Shown: piece by piece, positions 54,071 through 61,328 of the stretch
How positions within the stretch are numbered: the first letter of the stretch is position 1
Layout of the letters: each line of letters opens with the position of its first letter
Assembly (NCBI GenBank): GCA_040902105.1
Contig: JBBDXW010000066.1
Location: 1-64,000, forward strand
DNA: 64,000 bases
Direction of reading: 5' to 3'
From: IDS-8 sp040902105
Lineage (GTDB): Bacteria; Pseudomonadota; Gammaproteobacteria; Steroidobacterales; Woeseiaceae
The notes under the pieces: generated by a model
The model's database searches: none
The model's input: the letters and a program-made list of their open reading frames with translations, nothing else
Told to the model about the DNA's origin: nothing
Translations under genes and position numbers: made by a program

Positions 54071-54765
54071 TCGTTGCTGATTCTCAGGGCAGCGGCGGTG
54101 GCGAAAGGTGCCAGCGTCAATGCCAACGTGCAATACGCGCCCAGAAAGTACACCCCCGACGACACCGCGTCGCCGGCCGCGGCCAGCGATACGGTGCGGG
54201 CGCCGAAGATCAGGATCGGCATCGCCAGCGGCAGCACCAGCAGACTCAGCAGGGCGTTGCCGCGATTGAGGCCCACCGTCAGACCTGCGCCGATGGATCC
54301 GAGCAGGCTCAGGCTGACGGTGCCCAGCGTCAACGTGAGCATCATAACCGTTGTCGTTCTCGCAGGCATTTGAAAGGACGTTGCTACGAGCGGCGAGACG
54401 AGCACGAGCGGTAAGCCACTCACCAGCCAGTGGGCGATCGATTTCGCCAGCGCCAGCAGCGGCAGCGGCTGCGGAGAGAGCAGCAATTGCTCGAGAGTAC
54501 CGTCCTCGTAGTCATTCAGGAACAGGCTGTTCAGCGACAACAGCGCGGCGAGCAGTGCCGCAACCCACAGCACGCCGGGACCGTTCAGCGCGAGCTGTGC
54601 CGCATCGGGACCAATGGCGAGCGGGAACAGCGTGCTCACGATGGCGAAGAAGAAAAGCGGGTTCAGCACGTCGCCCGGGCGCCGCCAGGCGAGTTGGAGG
54701 TCGCGGCGAATGACGGCGATCAACCCGTCGGATAATGCCGGCAATTTCAGTGTGCGGTCGGTCAT
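54067..54765 (-). CDS. ccmB: Haem exporter ABC permease CcmB
   Basis: 232-residue six-helix membrane subunit of the CcmABCD complex. The N-terminal WRRPGDVLNPLFFFAIVSTLFPLAIGP is the family mark. It pairs with the CcmA ATPase, overlapping it by 4 bases. Length is normal. Confidence 0.94.
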   Translation of the reverse strand: MTDRTLKLPALSDGLIAVIRRDLQLAWRRPGDVLNPLFFFAIVSTLFPLAIGPDAAQLALNGPGVLWVAALLAALLSLNSLFLNDYEDGTLEQLLLSPQPLPLLALAKSIAHWLVSGLPLVLVSPLVATSFQMPARTTTVMMLTLTLGTVSLSLLGSIGAGLTVGLNRGNALLSLLVLPLAMPILIFGARTVSLAAAGDAVSSGVYFLGAYCTLALTLAPFATAAALRISNE

Positions 54766-55421
54766 TGCAGTCCGATCCGGTGCACGCGCGCTCCGAGTTC
54801 AAAACGCTGATGCGTCGCCATGACACACAGGCCGCCTCCCTCAAGATGTTCCTGCAGCACCTCGATGACCAGGCTCTGGCCGGCGGCGTCGAGATTCGTG
54901 AAGGGTTCGTCCATCAGCCACAACGGCGCGTCCGTCATGATCATGCGAGCCAGCCCGACGCGTCGTTGCTGGCCGGCGGACAGTGCGCGAAACGGTATGT
55001 CTGTGAGCGTTGACAGGCCGAGTCGACCGAAGTGACGTTCGGCGGCGTACAGCGTCATCGCCCGCAGTCCCGATTCGAACCGCAGGTTCTCGACCAGCGT
55101 CAGATCGCCTTTGAATCCCGGCCCGTGCCCCATCCACACCAGGTTCGCACGAAAGGCCTGACGATCGTGTTTGACATTTGTATTGTTCCACTGGACGAGT
55201 CCTTCCTCGGGATCGACAAGCCCGGCGATCGCACGCAGCAAGGTGGTTTTGCCGCTGCCGTTCGGGCCTTCAATCATGAGGAGTTCGCCGCTTGCAAGCG
55301 CGAACTCGACGCCCTGCATGAGACAGCGTTCGCCACGGATGAGCGTGAGCCGCTCGCCCGACAGTGAATCAGCCACGTTTGCGAGTCTCGCCGCCGCCAG
55401 CACGGTAAAAAAGTCGCCCAT
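54762..55421 (-). CDS. ccmA: Haem exporter ABC ATPase CcmA
   Basis: 219-residue ABC ATPase that powers release of holo-CcmE. Walker A GPNGSGKTTLLRAIAG, signature LSAGQQRRVGLARM, and Walker B LWLMDEPFTNLD are intact. First gene of the ccm operon; ATG 55421 fits the family, while GTG 55433 would add four residues. An AT-rich intergenic of 226 bases upstream probably holds the operon promoter. Confidence 0.93.
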   Translation of the reverse strand: MGDFFTVLAAARLANVADSLSGERLTLIRGERCLMQGVEFALASGELLMIEGPNGSGKTTLLRAIAGLVDPEEGLVQWNNTNVKHDRQAFRANLVWMGHGPGFKGDLTLVENLRFESGLRAMTLYAAERHFGRLGLSTLTDIPFRALSAGQQRRVGLARMIMTDAPLWLMDEPFTNLDAAGQSLVIEVLQEHLEGGGLCVMATHQRFELGARVHRIGLQ

Positions 55422-55659
55422 ATCGGAGTGCACTATTTTTAATCATTTCAAATAGTTAAAGGCTATAGTGAATATCATTTATTCAAAATGCTGTGTTATC
55501 GATTGAATTTTCGAAAGCGAGCCAAACGAGTTTACAAAATGCAGGCAACCCCCTTAAACTTACCCCGGCGGGTGCCTTTGAACTTTAAGAAGAACGGGAA
55601 AGTAACTGTATCAGAATGACAATTTCCCTTTAGATAAAGACAAAACCGGGTTCAAAAAT

Positions 55660-56937
55660 ATGCAACTGAGCGACGCCGGCCTCCGGCAACAAACCTTTTG
55701 CGCGCATGGTAAACCGTCGACCGTAGTCACTTATGCGGCGCAAGTCGCAGCGCTCGACTTTCTTGCGGCGACCTATGCCGACGATCACGGACTCGGTCTT
55801 TTCCAGGGCCCTCCGCTTTCCGGCAAGTCGACCATCATCCAGCAGTTCACGGAATCGCTGCCCGAAGACACGGCGTTTGCGATCGTCGACGGCGCCGGCG
55901 CCGAGACGGTCGCGCTTCTTAAAAGCATTCTGGTTCAGTTCGGCTACGACCTGCCGTTCGACACGGTCAACGAATTGATCAATATGTTGAAGGTCTTTGT
56001 CGTGCAACAGACGGTATCCAATCACGCGCCGTTATTGATTGTTGAGAATACGCACGCAATGAACCCGGCCGCGCTCAGCACCCTTTGCGAGCTGGTGACG
56101 CTGAAGGTACACGAAAAAAGCGCGTTGCGACTGATTCTGGCAAGCGACCGCTCGATGGCGGCAATGGTCAAGGCGCCTGCCATGTCCTGCATTTCGCAAC
56201 GGCTCACCGGCAGCTTTTTTGTCGAACCGTTGTCAGACTTCGAAACGAAAAACTATGTCTACGAGAAACTGCGGGCCGGCGGCTGTCCGGCGCCGCATAC
56301 GATTTTTCCCGGCGACGTGTGCATCGAACTGCACGCCTCCTCCGGCGGATGGCCGGGCGCAATCGACCACCTGGCGCTGGCGACCGTCGAGAAGGCCGAG
56401 AAATTTCCGGTCACCGCCGATCTGATCGAGCGGAAGTCGACCCCGAGCAATGTCGCGGCGCGGCTCGATGCCGACGATGGCCCGGAGCCGCCGCAACTTT
56501 TCGTGTCCTACAACGGCAAAACGATCTGTGAGCTGGCGCTCGACAAACAACGGCTCCTGGTGGGACGCTCCGAGCACAACGAGCTGCGCATCAGCAGCCG
56601 CTTTATCAGCCGCCACCACGCGCTGTTTGTCAGGCACGGAAAGTCGACCTTCCTGATGGACCTGAACAGCACCAATGGGACCTTTGTGAATTCGCGTCGG
56701 ATCTCCAACCTGATGCTGACGAATGACGACGTCGTGCAGGTCGGCAATCACCGCATCAAGTTTGTCGACCCGACCGCGACGGAACGCACCCCGCTGGACG
56801 ACGCGGGATTCAGCGAGACGATGGTGATGAAGAACCTGGAAGATATCCGCCAGCTTCTGGCGCGCGAACAGATCCGCAGCAACACCGAACAGGTCGTCGG
56901 GTCAGACTCAAAGCGCCGCGCTGCGGACGGCTTGTAG
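55660..56937 (+). CDS. AAA ATPase with C-terminal FHA domain (ExeA-like)
   Basis: 425-residue fusion. The N-terminal ATPase (about residues 20-260) resembles the ExeA/GspA AAA family: FQGPPLSGKSTIIQQF is the P-loop; APLLIVENTHAMNP is a Walker-B-like strand with Glu in place of the usual Asp; SSGGWPGAIDHL is the sensor-type region. The C-terminal FHA domain (about residues 285-370) has LLVGRSEHNELRI, SSRFISRHHALF and LNSTNGTFVNSRRI, so it likely binds phosphothreonine. No peptidoglycan-binding domain, which ExeA has. The start lacks a clear Shine-Dalgarno. A signalling switch for envelope assembly is possible but inferred. Confidence 0.82.
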   Translation: MQLSDAGLRQQTFCAHGKPSTVVTYAAQVAALDFLAATYADDHGLGLFQGPPLSGKSTIIQQFTESLPEDTAFAIVDGAGAETVALLKSILVQFGYDLPFDTVNELINMLKVFVVQQTVSNHAPLLIVENTHAMNPAALSTLCELVTLKVHEKSALRLILASDRSMAAMVKAPAMSCISQRLTGSFFVEPLSDFETKNYVYEKLRAGGCPAPHTIFPGDVCIELHASSGGWPGAIDHLALATVEKAEKFPVTADLIERKSTPSNVAARLDADDGPEPPQLFVSYNGKTICELALDKQRLLVGRSEHNELRISSRFISRHHALFVRHGKSTFLMDLNSTNGTFVNSRRISNLMLTNDDVVQVGNHRIKFVDPTATERTPLDDAGFSETMVMKNLEDIRQLLAREQIRSNTEQVVGSDSKRRAADGL

Positions 56938-56994
56938 GAGCCCGCCATTTCGGGCGNNNNNNNNNNGGGTCGCCCGCAATGGCGGGCTCCTACA
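56933..56994. repeat. REP-like palindromic doublet, copy 3, interrupted by a 10-N gap
   Basis: Left arm TGTAGGAGCCCGCCATTTCG (56933 on) and the complementary right arm (56970-56994) flank 10 unknown bases at 56957-56966. The left arm has one mismatch (T for G). The gap is inside the loop of the palindrome, a typical assembly trouble spot, and the true loop length is not known. Confidence 0.9.
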
Positions 56995-57018
56995 GGGGCA
57001 GACGAACCACCGTAAACA

Positions 57019-57654
57019 CTACGCCGGCGCGCCGACCACCCTCGCGATCCGCGCCTTTTGCGTCTCGTCGGCCATTTCACGGTAGAAATTCTTCCTGAAG
57101 TGCTTCCGGCACATCGACACGTAACGATCGTTGCCGCCGATTTCCACCTGCGACCCTTCCGTAACGGCGTTGCCGTTTTCGTCGAGCCGGATGACCATCG
57201 TCGCCTTCCTGCCGCAATGACAGATCGCCTTCAGTTCATTCAGGTTGTCGGCCCAGGCGAGCAGGTACCTGCTGCCTTCAAAGGGCTCGCCCTGGAAGTC
57301 GGTGCGGATGCCATAGGCCAGGACGGGAATTTCGAGATCGTCCGTTACCTGGCCGAGCTGGAATACCTGCTTCTTGGTCAGGAATTGCGCCTCATCGACG
57401 AGGACGCAGTGCAACAGATCTTCCTGACAACACGCAGAAACAATATCGAACAGGTTGTCGGCCTTGCCGAACGTGGTCGCCCGGGCCTCCAGGCCGATGC
57501 GTGACGTCACCCGACCGACGCCGTAACGATCATCGAAATCGGGCGCAAGTATGAGCGTGTTCATGCCACGCTCCTTGTAGTTGTAACTCGATTGCAACAG
57601 CGACGTTGACTTCCCCGCGTTCATCGAGGAGTAATAAAAATAGAGTTTGGCCAT
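57019..57654 (-). CDS. tdk: Thymidine kinase (type II)
   Basis: 211-residue cytoplasmic kinase that turns thymidine into dTMP. P-loop is YYSSMNAGKSTSLLQ; DEAQFLTKKQV holds the catalytic Glu; the zinc ligands appear as ICHCGRKAT and SMCRKHF. YGIRTDFQGEPFEGS is the lasso-like loop. It is the last clearly host gene before the tRNA-Leu attachment scar. Confidence 0.95.
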   Translation of the reverse strand: MAKLYFYYSSMNAGKSTSLLQSSYNYKERGMNTLILAPDFDDRYGVGRVTSRIGLEARATTFGKADNLFDIVSACCQEDLLHCVLVDEAQFLTKKQVFQLGQVTDDLEIPVLAYGIRTDFQGEPFEGSRYLLAWADNLNELKAICHCGRKATMVIRLDENGNAVTEGSQVEIGGNDRYVSMCRKHFRKNFYREMADETQKARIARVVGAPA

Positions 57655-57679
57655 GATCGTTACTTCCGCAGGTTTTCAT

Positions 57680-57766
57680 TGGTGCCCGGAGCCGGATTTG
57701 AACCGGCACGGCCTTTCGGCCAACGGATTTTAAGTCGGCCCACCGCACCAATTCGCGCAGCTTACC
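57680..57766 (-). tRNA. tRNA-Leu(TAA) 3' remnant, attachment site of the integrated element
   Basis: On the minus strand the anticodon loop CTTAAAA (anticodon TAA at 57730-57732), the long variable arm (GGCC-GAAA-GGCC), the T-arm (GCCGG/TTCAAAT/CCGGC) and CCGGGCACCA are normal. The 5' acceptor strand that should read GCCCGGA is missing and the D-arm does not fold well, so only the 3' half of a Leu tRNA is present. This is what integrases leave at one end of an element. The 5' boundary is approximate. The intact gene is expected at the far end, beyond the window. Confidence 0.7.
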
Positions 57767-57831
57767 ACCAATTAACTCAATGGCTTACCGGTGCGGTTGG
57801 GTGTGTATAAGTGCAGTTTTGAGGCAGCAAG

Positions 57832-57853
57832 TGTGCCAAAACTGTGCCAAGAC
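57832..57853 (+). repeat. Tandem 11-base repeat near the attachment site
   Basis: TGTGCCAAAAC (57832-57842) is followed directly by TGTGCCAAGAC (57843-57853), 10 of 11 bases alike. Short direct repeats beside an attachment site are often integrase arm-type sites. No integrase is visible nearby, so the role is inferred. Confidence 0.5.
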
Positions 57854-57933
57854 ATACCCCTTTAACGGCCGTCTCGTGCTGGTCACTCAGCCCGGGACGG
57901 CCTCGCCATTAACGCACTTCACGGAGTATGACA

Positions 57934-58542
57934 ATGACTGACCAGAATGGTAACACGTCCGAAATCCGCTCGTTCATGATCGAAGACCACCCCGGGGACA
58001 CAGCGGAGAATGCACGGAACATCCTTTCGCTACTTCGCTACGTTGACACCGAGATATGCGACGAAGCGGAAGCGGGCCGCGACCTTCTGCTGCGTGAAGT
58101 GATCGCGGTCATCGGCCACTTAGGGGGACTGAAGCTCGACAAATTTGGCCTGCTACAGGTGGACGACACCGATGAAGGGAGCAACCTGCGCGAAGAAATC
58201 GCCGACAGTATTCTTGCCCGCGCCCGCCGCCACGGCTTCACGGTGCAGACAAGCGACGGTCCCTACCCGTTCCAGCTTGTCGGCCCGCGAGTGACCGTCG
58301 AAGGATTGGCGGAACAGGTCGCGGGACTCGACGGTGCGGACCGGCCGCAGACGACGCACGAAATGATTCGCAGTCTGTGCCGCGGCATTCGCCGGTCTGC
58401 GAAACAAGCTGACAAGGCAATCGCCGATGACGACTTGAGCGTGCGCATGGTCAGCGTCGGAAAGGCAGCCGACGTTATCGAGCACTTAATCTGCAATCTC
58501 GTGGAGGAAACTGGCAGCGATCCGGAAGGCGGTGCAGCATGA
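57934..58542 (+). CDS. Hypothetical protein of the integrated element
   Basis: 202-residue acidic protein, first plus-strand gene next to the attachment scar. GGAG lies 7 bases before ATG 57934; the ATG at 57928 is too close to it. Predominantly helical, with an Asp/Glu-rich C-terminal part (ADDDLSVRMVSVGKAADVIEHL). No recognised domain. The gene and the two following it overlap by 4 bases each, suggesting one transcript. Confidence 0.65.
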   Translation: MTDQNGNTSEIRSFMIEDHPGDTAENARNILSLLRYVDTEICDEAEAGRDLLLREVIAVIGHLGGLKLDKFGLLQVDDTDEGSNLREEIADSILARARRHGFTVQTSDGPYPFQLVGPRVTVEGLAEQVAGLDGADRPQTTHEMIRSLCRGIRRSAKQADKAIADDDLSVRMVSVGKAADVIEHLICNLVEETGSDPEGGAA

Positions 58543-58784
58543 CGACGCTCATTCTGCTGGCGCTGAACAGCATGATCTTCTCGGCGCTGGTGTTGCGCTT
58601 CGCCTGGGTCACGAACGGCCATAGCTGGCGGCATTGCCGCGCAGCCCTGCGCCGTGACTGGCCAACCGCGCTCGTGATGGCGGTGTTCGGCTTCGCTTGC
58701 CTCCTGCTGATTCCGGCGGTCCTCGGGTTTTTCTGGATCAAGGATTCGGCCTTCGATCTGAAAGAGAAAGGCGTCGCGGCATGA
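58539..58784 (+). CDS. Small membrane protein of the integrated element
   Basis: 81-residue protein with two hydrophobic segments (about residues 3-24 and 45-67) and a short cytoplasmic tail. Its start and end overlap the flanking genes by 4 bases each. Small two-helix proteins in phages can be holins, superinfection factors or filamentous-phage-type proteins; I cannot tell which. Confidence 0.6.
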   Translation: MTTLILLALNSMIFSALVLRFAWVTNGHSWRHCRAALRRDWPTALVMAVFGFACLLLIPAVLGFFWIKDSAFDLKEKGVAA

Positions 58785-59218
58785 CCCGGCCAGTCACTCA
58801 AAACGCTGCGGGTCAGCGCGGGCGATGGGGCCGGCTGTTCAAGCCTGGCGGGCTGGAAGCCCTCAACGACATCACGCCCGAAGTGATCGCGGAGATTTGC
58901 CGCGTTCATATCACGACCGCGAGACGTTGGAAGCGTGGCGAGGAACCGCCATTCACGGCCTTGCAGTTGCTCAAGCTGTTCAATGACCGCGAGCTTGGCG
59001 TGGTCGATTTGAAGTGGGCGCATTGGCGGATGAAGGAAGGGCTGCTTGTCTCGCCAGATGGTCAGACATTCACGCCGGGCGATGTCATGTCGATTGCTTG
59101 GCTGCGCATGCAGATTCAAAGCTATCAACGTGATCAGAGATTCATTCTGCAATCGGATTGGATCGACCAAAAATGGAGACCGGCGACGGAGCAGGAGGAA
59201 ATCCGCGCGAGCGCCTGA
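58781..59218 (+). CDS. Phage protein with HTH-like motif (DUF3653-like)
   Basis: 145-residue protein. GLEALNDITPEVIAEICRVH, then TTARRWKRGEEPPFTALQLL, matches the HTH-like start of a family frequent in phages and prophages; LVSPDGQTFTPGDVMSIAWLRMQI is the following conserved region. Starts inside the stop of the membrane-protein gene (ATGA). It may be a regulator or replication accessory factor. Ends 23 bases before a strong terminator. Confidence 0.65.
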   Translation: MTRPVTQNAAGQRGRWGRLFKPGGLEALNDITPEVIAEICRVHITTARRWKRGEEPPFTALQLLKLFNDRELGVVDLKWAHWRMKEGLLVSPDGQTFTPGDVMSIAWLRMQIQSYQRDQRFILQSDWIDQKWRPATEQEEIRASA

Positions 59219-59241
59219 ACCCCGCCCGCAATCCCGACTCA

Positions 59242-59264
59242 CCCCGCTTCGGCGGGGTTTTTTT
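59242..59264 (+). terminator. Rho-independent terminator
   Basis: Stem CCCCGC (59242-59247), loop TTCG, stem GCGGGG (59252-59257), then TTTTTTT. It ends the three-gene plus-strand transcript at 57934-59218, and also faces the minus-strand ORF ending at 59263. Confidence 0.92.
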
Positions 59265-59469
59265 ATCTGGTAATGTTTCCAGGTGCAGGAAATCGCGTTC
59301 GGATATCGACCACGCGGGCCATTCGGCCGCTGGCGCGCGTCCGGACCAGCTCTGCCGCCGCTTCCGACCGGGCAATCGGCAATGGCCAGCCCTGTTCCTC
59401 GGCGATCTTCTCAGCGCGGAGGGCCAACCAGGCGGATTCTGACTCCGAGTAGAGCACCTTCCCGAGCAT
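59263..59469 (-). CDS. Small hypothetical protein of the integrated element
   Basis: 68-residue basic protein from ATG 59469 (MLGKVLYSESESAWLALRAE). It is bounded by the terminator at 59242-59264. Its Glu/Lys/Arg-rich, helical character is plausible for a phage protein, but no domain is recognised. Evidence is limited to an open frame and clean context. Confidence 0.35.
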   Translation of the reverse strand: MLGKVLYSESESAWLALRAEKIAEEQGWPLPIARSEAAAELVRTRASGRMARVVDIRTRFPAPGNITR

Positions 59470-59541
59470 ACCCAGGGTTTTCCTATTCGCAGAGCGGTGG
59501 CACACTCTCTTGGATAACCAAAAGAACAAGGAGAATGCATC

Positions 59542-60630
59542 ATGTATGAGGACCGACTTAAGCTAATCGGTGAGATCGAAGATCTTCGTCAATCTACGGT
59601 CATATGCTACTTGACAAGCTTACGACCTAACCTAAATGCACAGATGGCGGATGACCAAGTGCGGGTCCTGTTCGACCATCTAAATCTCCTGCCATCGCGT
59701 CCGCTAAAGCAACTCGATATTTTCCTGTGCAGTAATGGTGGTAGCGGAGTAGTGCCATGGCGACTTACCTCACTATTTCGAGAGTTTTCGAAGGGCGTCG
59801 GCGTAATCCTGCCCTATCGAGCATATAGCGCGGCCACTATGCTTGCTTTGGGCGCTGACGAAATCGTCATGCATCCTTTCGCAGAAATGGGTCCTATCGA
59901 TCCGACAGTGAGTAATGATTTCAATCCTGTCGATGCGACGACGAAGCAAAGAATCGGCATCAGTGTCGAGGACGTGAAAGCCTATGTTGCGTTTATAAAA
60001 GAAACCGTTGGGATTCGACATGAAGATGAGCTAGTAAAGGCAATCGAGATCCTAGCTCAAAAGGTCCACCCACTCGCGATTGGTAATGTAGATCGCTTCA
60101 TTTCACAGAGCAGACTGATTGCGCGAAAGATTCTGCTAACGCACATGAGCGATGAGACTGATAAGCACAAAATTGATGAGACGATCGAGACACTCGCATC
60201 GAAGCTGTATTTTCACGGCCATCCGATCAACCGGCGGGAAGCAAGGATCGAATTAGGCCTCAAAGTTGCCGAAACAGTGACACCCGCCCTAGAGACTGCG
60301 ATATGGAAACTCTATCTTGACTTTGAGCAAGAGCTACAAAACACGAAATCGTTTGATCCCATGATTGATGTCTTTAATGCGGCCGGGCCGCCTCAGACAC
60401 CGGCTGCAGGGCAGGCCTGCATTGTGCCCCCAGGAACGATGTATTCGGATGATTGCAAGTTCGCAATCATCGAGAGTAAAAGACTGTCGAGTGCGTTCGA
60501 CGTGAAGCGTCGATTCGTCGTCGCTGCTTCAGGGGCGCAAGCCGAGCCTTTAATACGGGTTGAGACCCTCAGTCAGGGCTGGTCGCATCGACAGGCTCCT
60601 CAGCCGGCACCAGCGAAGCAACAGAAGTAG
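59542..60630 (+). CDS. Clp-fold/SppA-like serine protease, unusual composition
   Basis: 362-residue protein related to the SppA/SDH-type Clp-fold serine proteases: FLCSNGGSGVVPWRLTSLF precedes the likely nucleophile in YRAYSAATMLALGADEIVMHPFAEMGPIDP. No signal peptide or membrane anchor is visible. Base composition is clearly lower in GC than its neighbours, and codons such as AGA, CTA and TTA appear often, which suggests independent acquisition. AAGGAG 8 bases before ATG 59542 supports the start. The Pro/Gln-rich tail (APQPAPAKQQK) is unusual. It stands alone in the element, and a cargo or defence role is possible. Catalysis is unproven. Confidence 0.72.
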   Translation: MYEDRLKLIGEIEDLRQSTVICYLTSLRPNLNAQMADDQVRVLFDHLNLLPSRPLKQLDIFLCSNGGSGVVPWRLTSLFREFSKGVGVILPYRAYSAATMLALGADEIVMHPFAEMGPIDPTVSNDFNPVDATTKQRIGISVEDVKAYVAFIKETVGIRHEDELVKAIEILAQKVHPLAIGNVDRFISQSRLIARKILLTHMSDETDKHKIDETIETLASKLYFHGHPINRREARIELGLKVAETVTPALETAIWKLYLDFEQELQNTKSFDPMIDVFNAAGPPQTPAAGQACIVPPGTMYSDDCKFAIIESKRLSSAFDVKRRFVVAASGAQAEPLIRVETLSQGWSHRQAPQPAPAKQQK

Positions 60631-60921
60631 AAATCCCTGTCGGGTGCTCGCGTTGAAAGGGGGGGCGCATCTTGCCAGATGGTCGGCTGATCCCGACGTC
60701 TGCGGGCAGTGATCGGGTGCCCCCGAGTGGCGTGACAGCGTTTGGCACAACCTGATATAACATCGGCCGAACAGGCGTGAATATGCGCGTATAAGTGGGG
60801 TATTTAACGTCCATGGGGCTTCGGCTAGAGTTGGCCTATCAGAATAGAGTATTCTGCAAGATATAAGAACGCAAGTTAAGGGGCTGTGATGTAGGTCCCA
60901 AGGCTCATCTGATCCGCCATT
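60631..60921. other. Intergenic region without clear gene
   Basis: 291 bases between the protease gene and a short HTH-like gene. I see no supported coding frame or RNA; a minus-strand open frame at 60569-60814 overlaps the protease end and is not supported. AT-rich runs such as GATATAAC and TCTGCAAGATATAAGAACG could hold a promoter. Confidence 0.4.
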
Positions 60922-61086
60922 TCAGGACGGGCAGGGGTCACTCCGCGATCTCGCCGCCTGCGTGAACTGGCGCGGTCGATTTCCACGAACCAGCGCGAGA
61001 ATTGCCCGTTCATCGACCGCGAACACTTCGGCGATGTCGCGCGTCGTCAATCCGGCGGCGAGCATTTCAGCGATGCGTTGCAGCAT
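60922..61086 (-). CDS. Short HTH-like protein, 54 residues
   Basis: Reading MLQRIAEMLAAGLTTRDIAE then VFAVDERAILALVRGNRPRQ, a compact helix-turn-helix shape similar to small phage DNA-binding proteins. CCGGAG 8 bases before the ATG supports translation. It lies downstream of the capsid gene terminator on the minus strand and could be a regulator of the element. Confidence 0.55.
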   Translation of the reverse strand: MLQRIAEMLAAGLTTRDIAEVFAVDERAILALVRGNRPRQFTQAARSRSDPCPS

Positions 61087-61171
61087 ATTGTTTCTCCGGA
61101 AAAAACGGGCGGGCCACGCTATTCAAACCGGCGGGTTAAAGAAAGCGCGGCCAGCCCGCTGCCGAACTCTT

Positions 61172-61221
61172 TAAAAAATGGCGGGCCAAGCGGGAGAAAG
61201 CAGTTCTTCGCCCGGCCCGCC
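61172..61221 (-). terminator. Hairpin terminator after the capsid gene (minus strand)
   Basis: GGCGGGCC (61214-61221 in complement) pairs with GGCCCGCC (61180-61187 in complement), followed on the minus strand by a T-run (61174-61179). The 26-base loop is long but the pairing is perfect. It would end the minus-strand capsid transcript. Confidence 0.6.
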
Positions 61222-61328
61222 ACAAATCGGTTTTGGCTCAGGTACCGGAAACCTGCTCGCGCGAGTGTTGCTCTGACGGCTCACGTATGCGGGGACCGTC
61301 AGCACCAGGCGAGCATCTACCCCGCTAA

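Noticed and set aside
55434..55659. AT-rich 226-base intergenic with short inverted repeats, considered as a riboswitch
   Set aside because: No recognisable conserved aptamer core; more simply a divergent promoter region for ccmA and the AAA-FHA gene.
59490..59541. TGGCAC with TTGGA upstream of the protease gene, read as a sigma-54 promoter
   Set aside because: Spacing is one base off and the -12 element lacks GC, so it does not meet the consensus.
60569..60814. Minus-strand 81-codon frame (MDVKYPTYTRIFTPVRPM)
   Set aside because: Overlaps the 3' end of the protease gene by about 60 bases and lacks a clear Shine-Dalgarno; only weak coding character.
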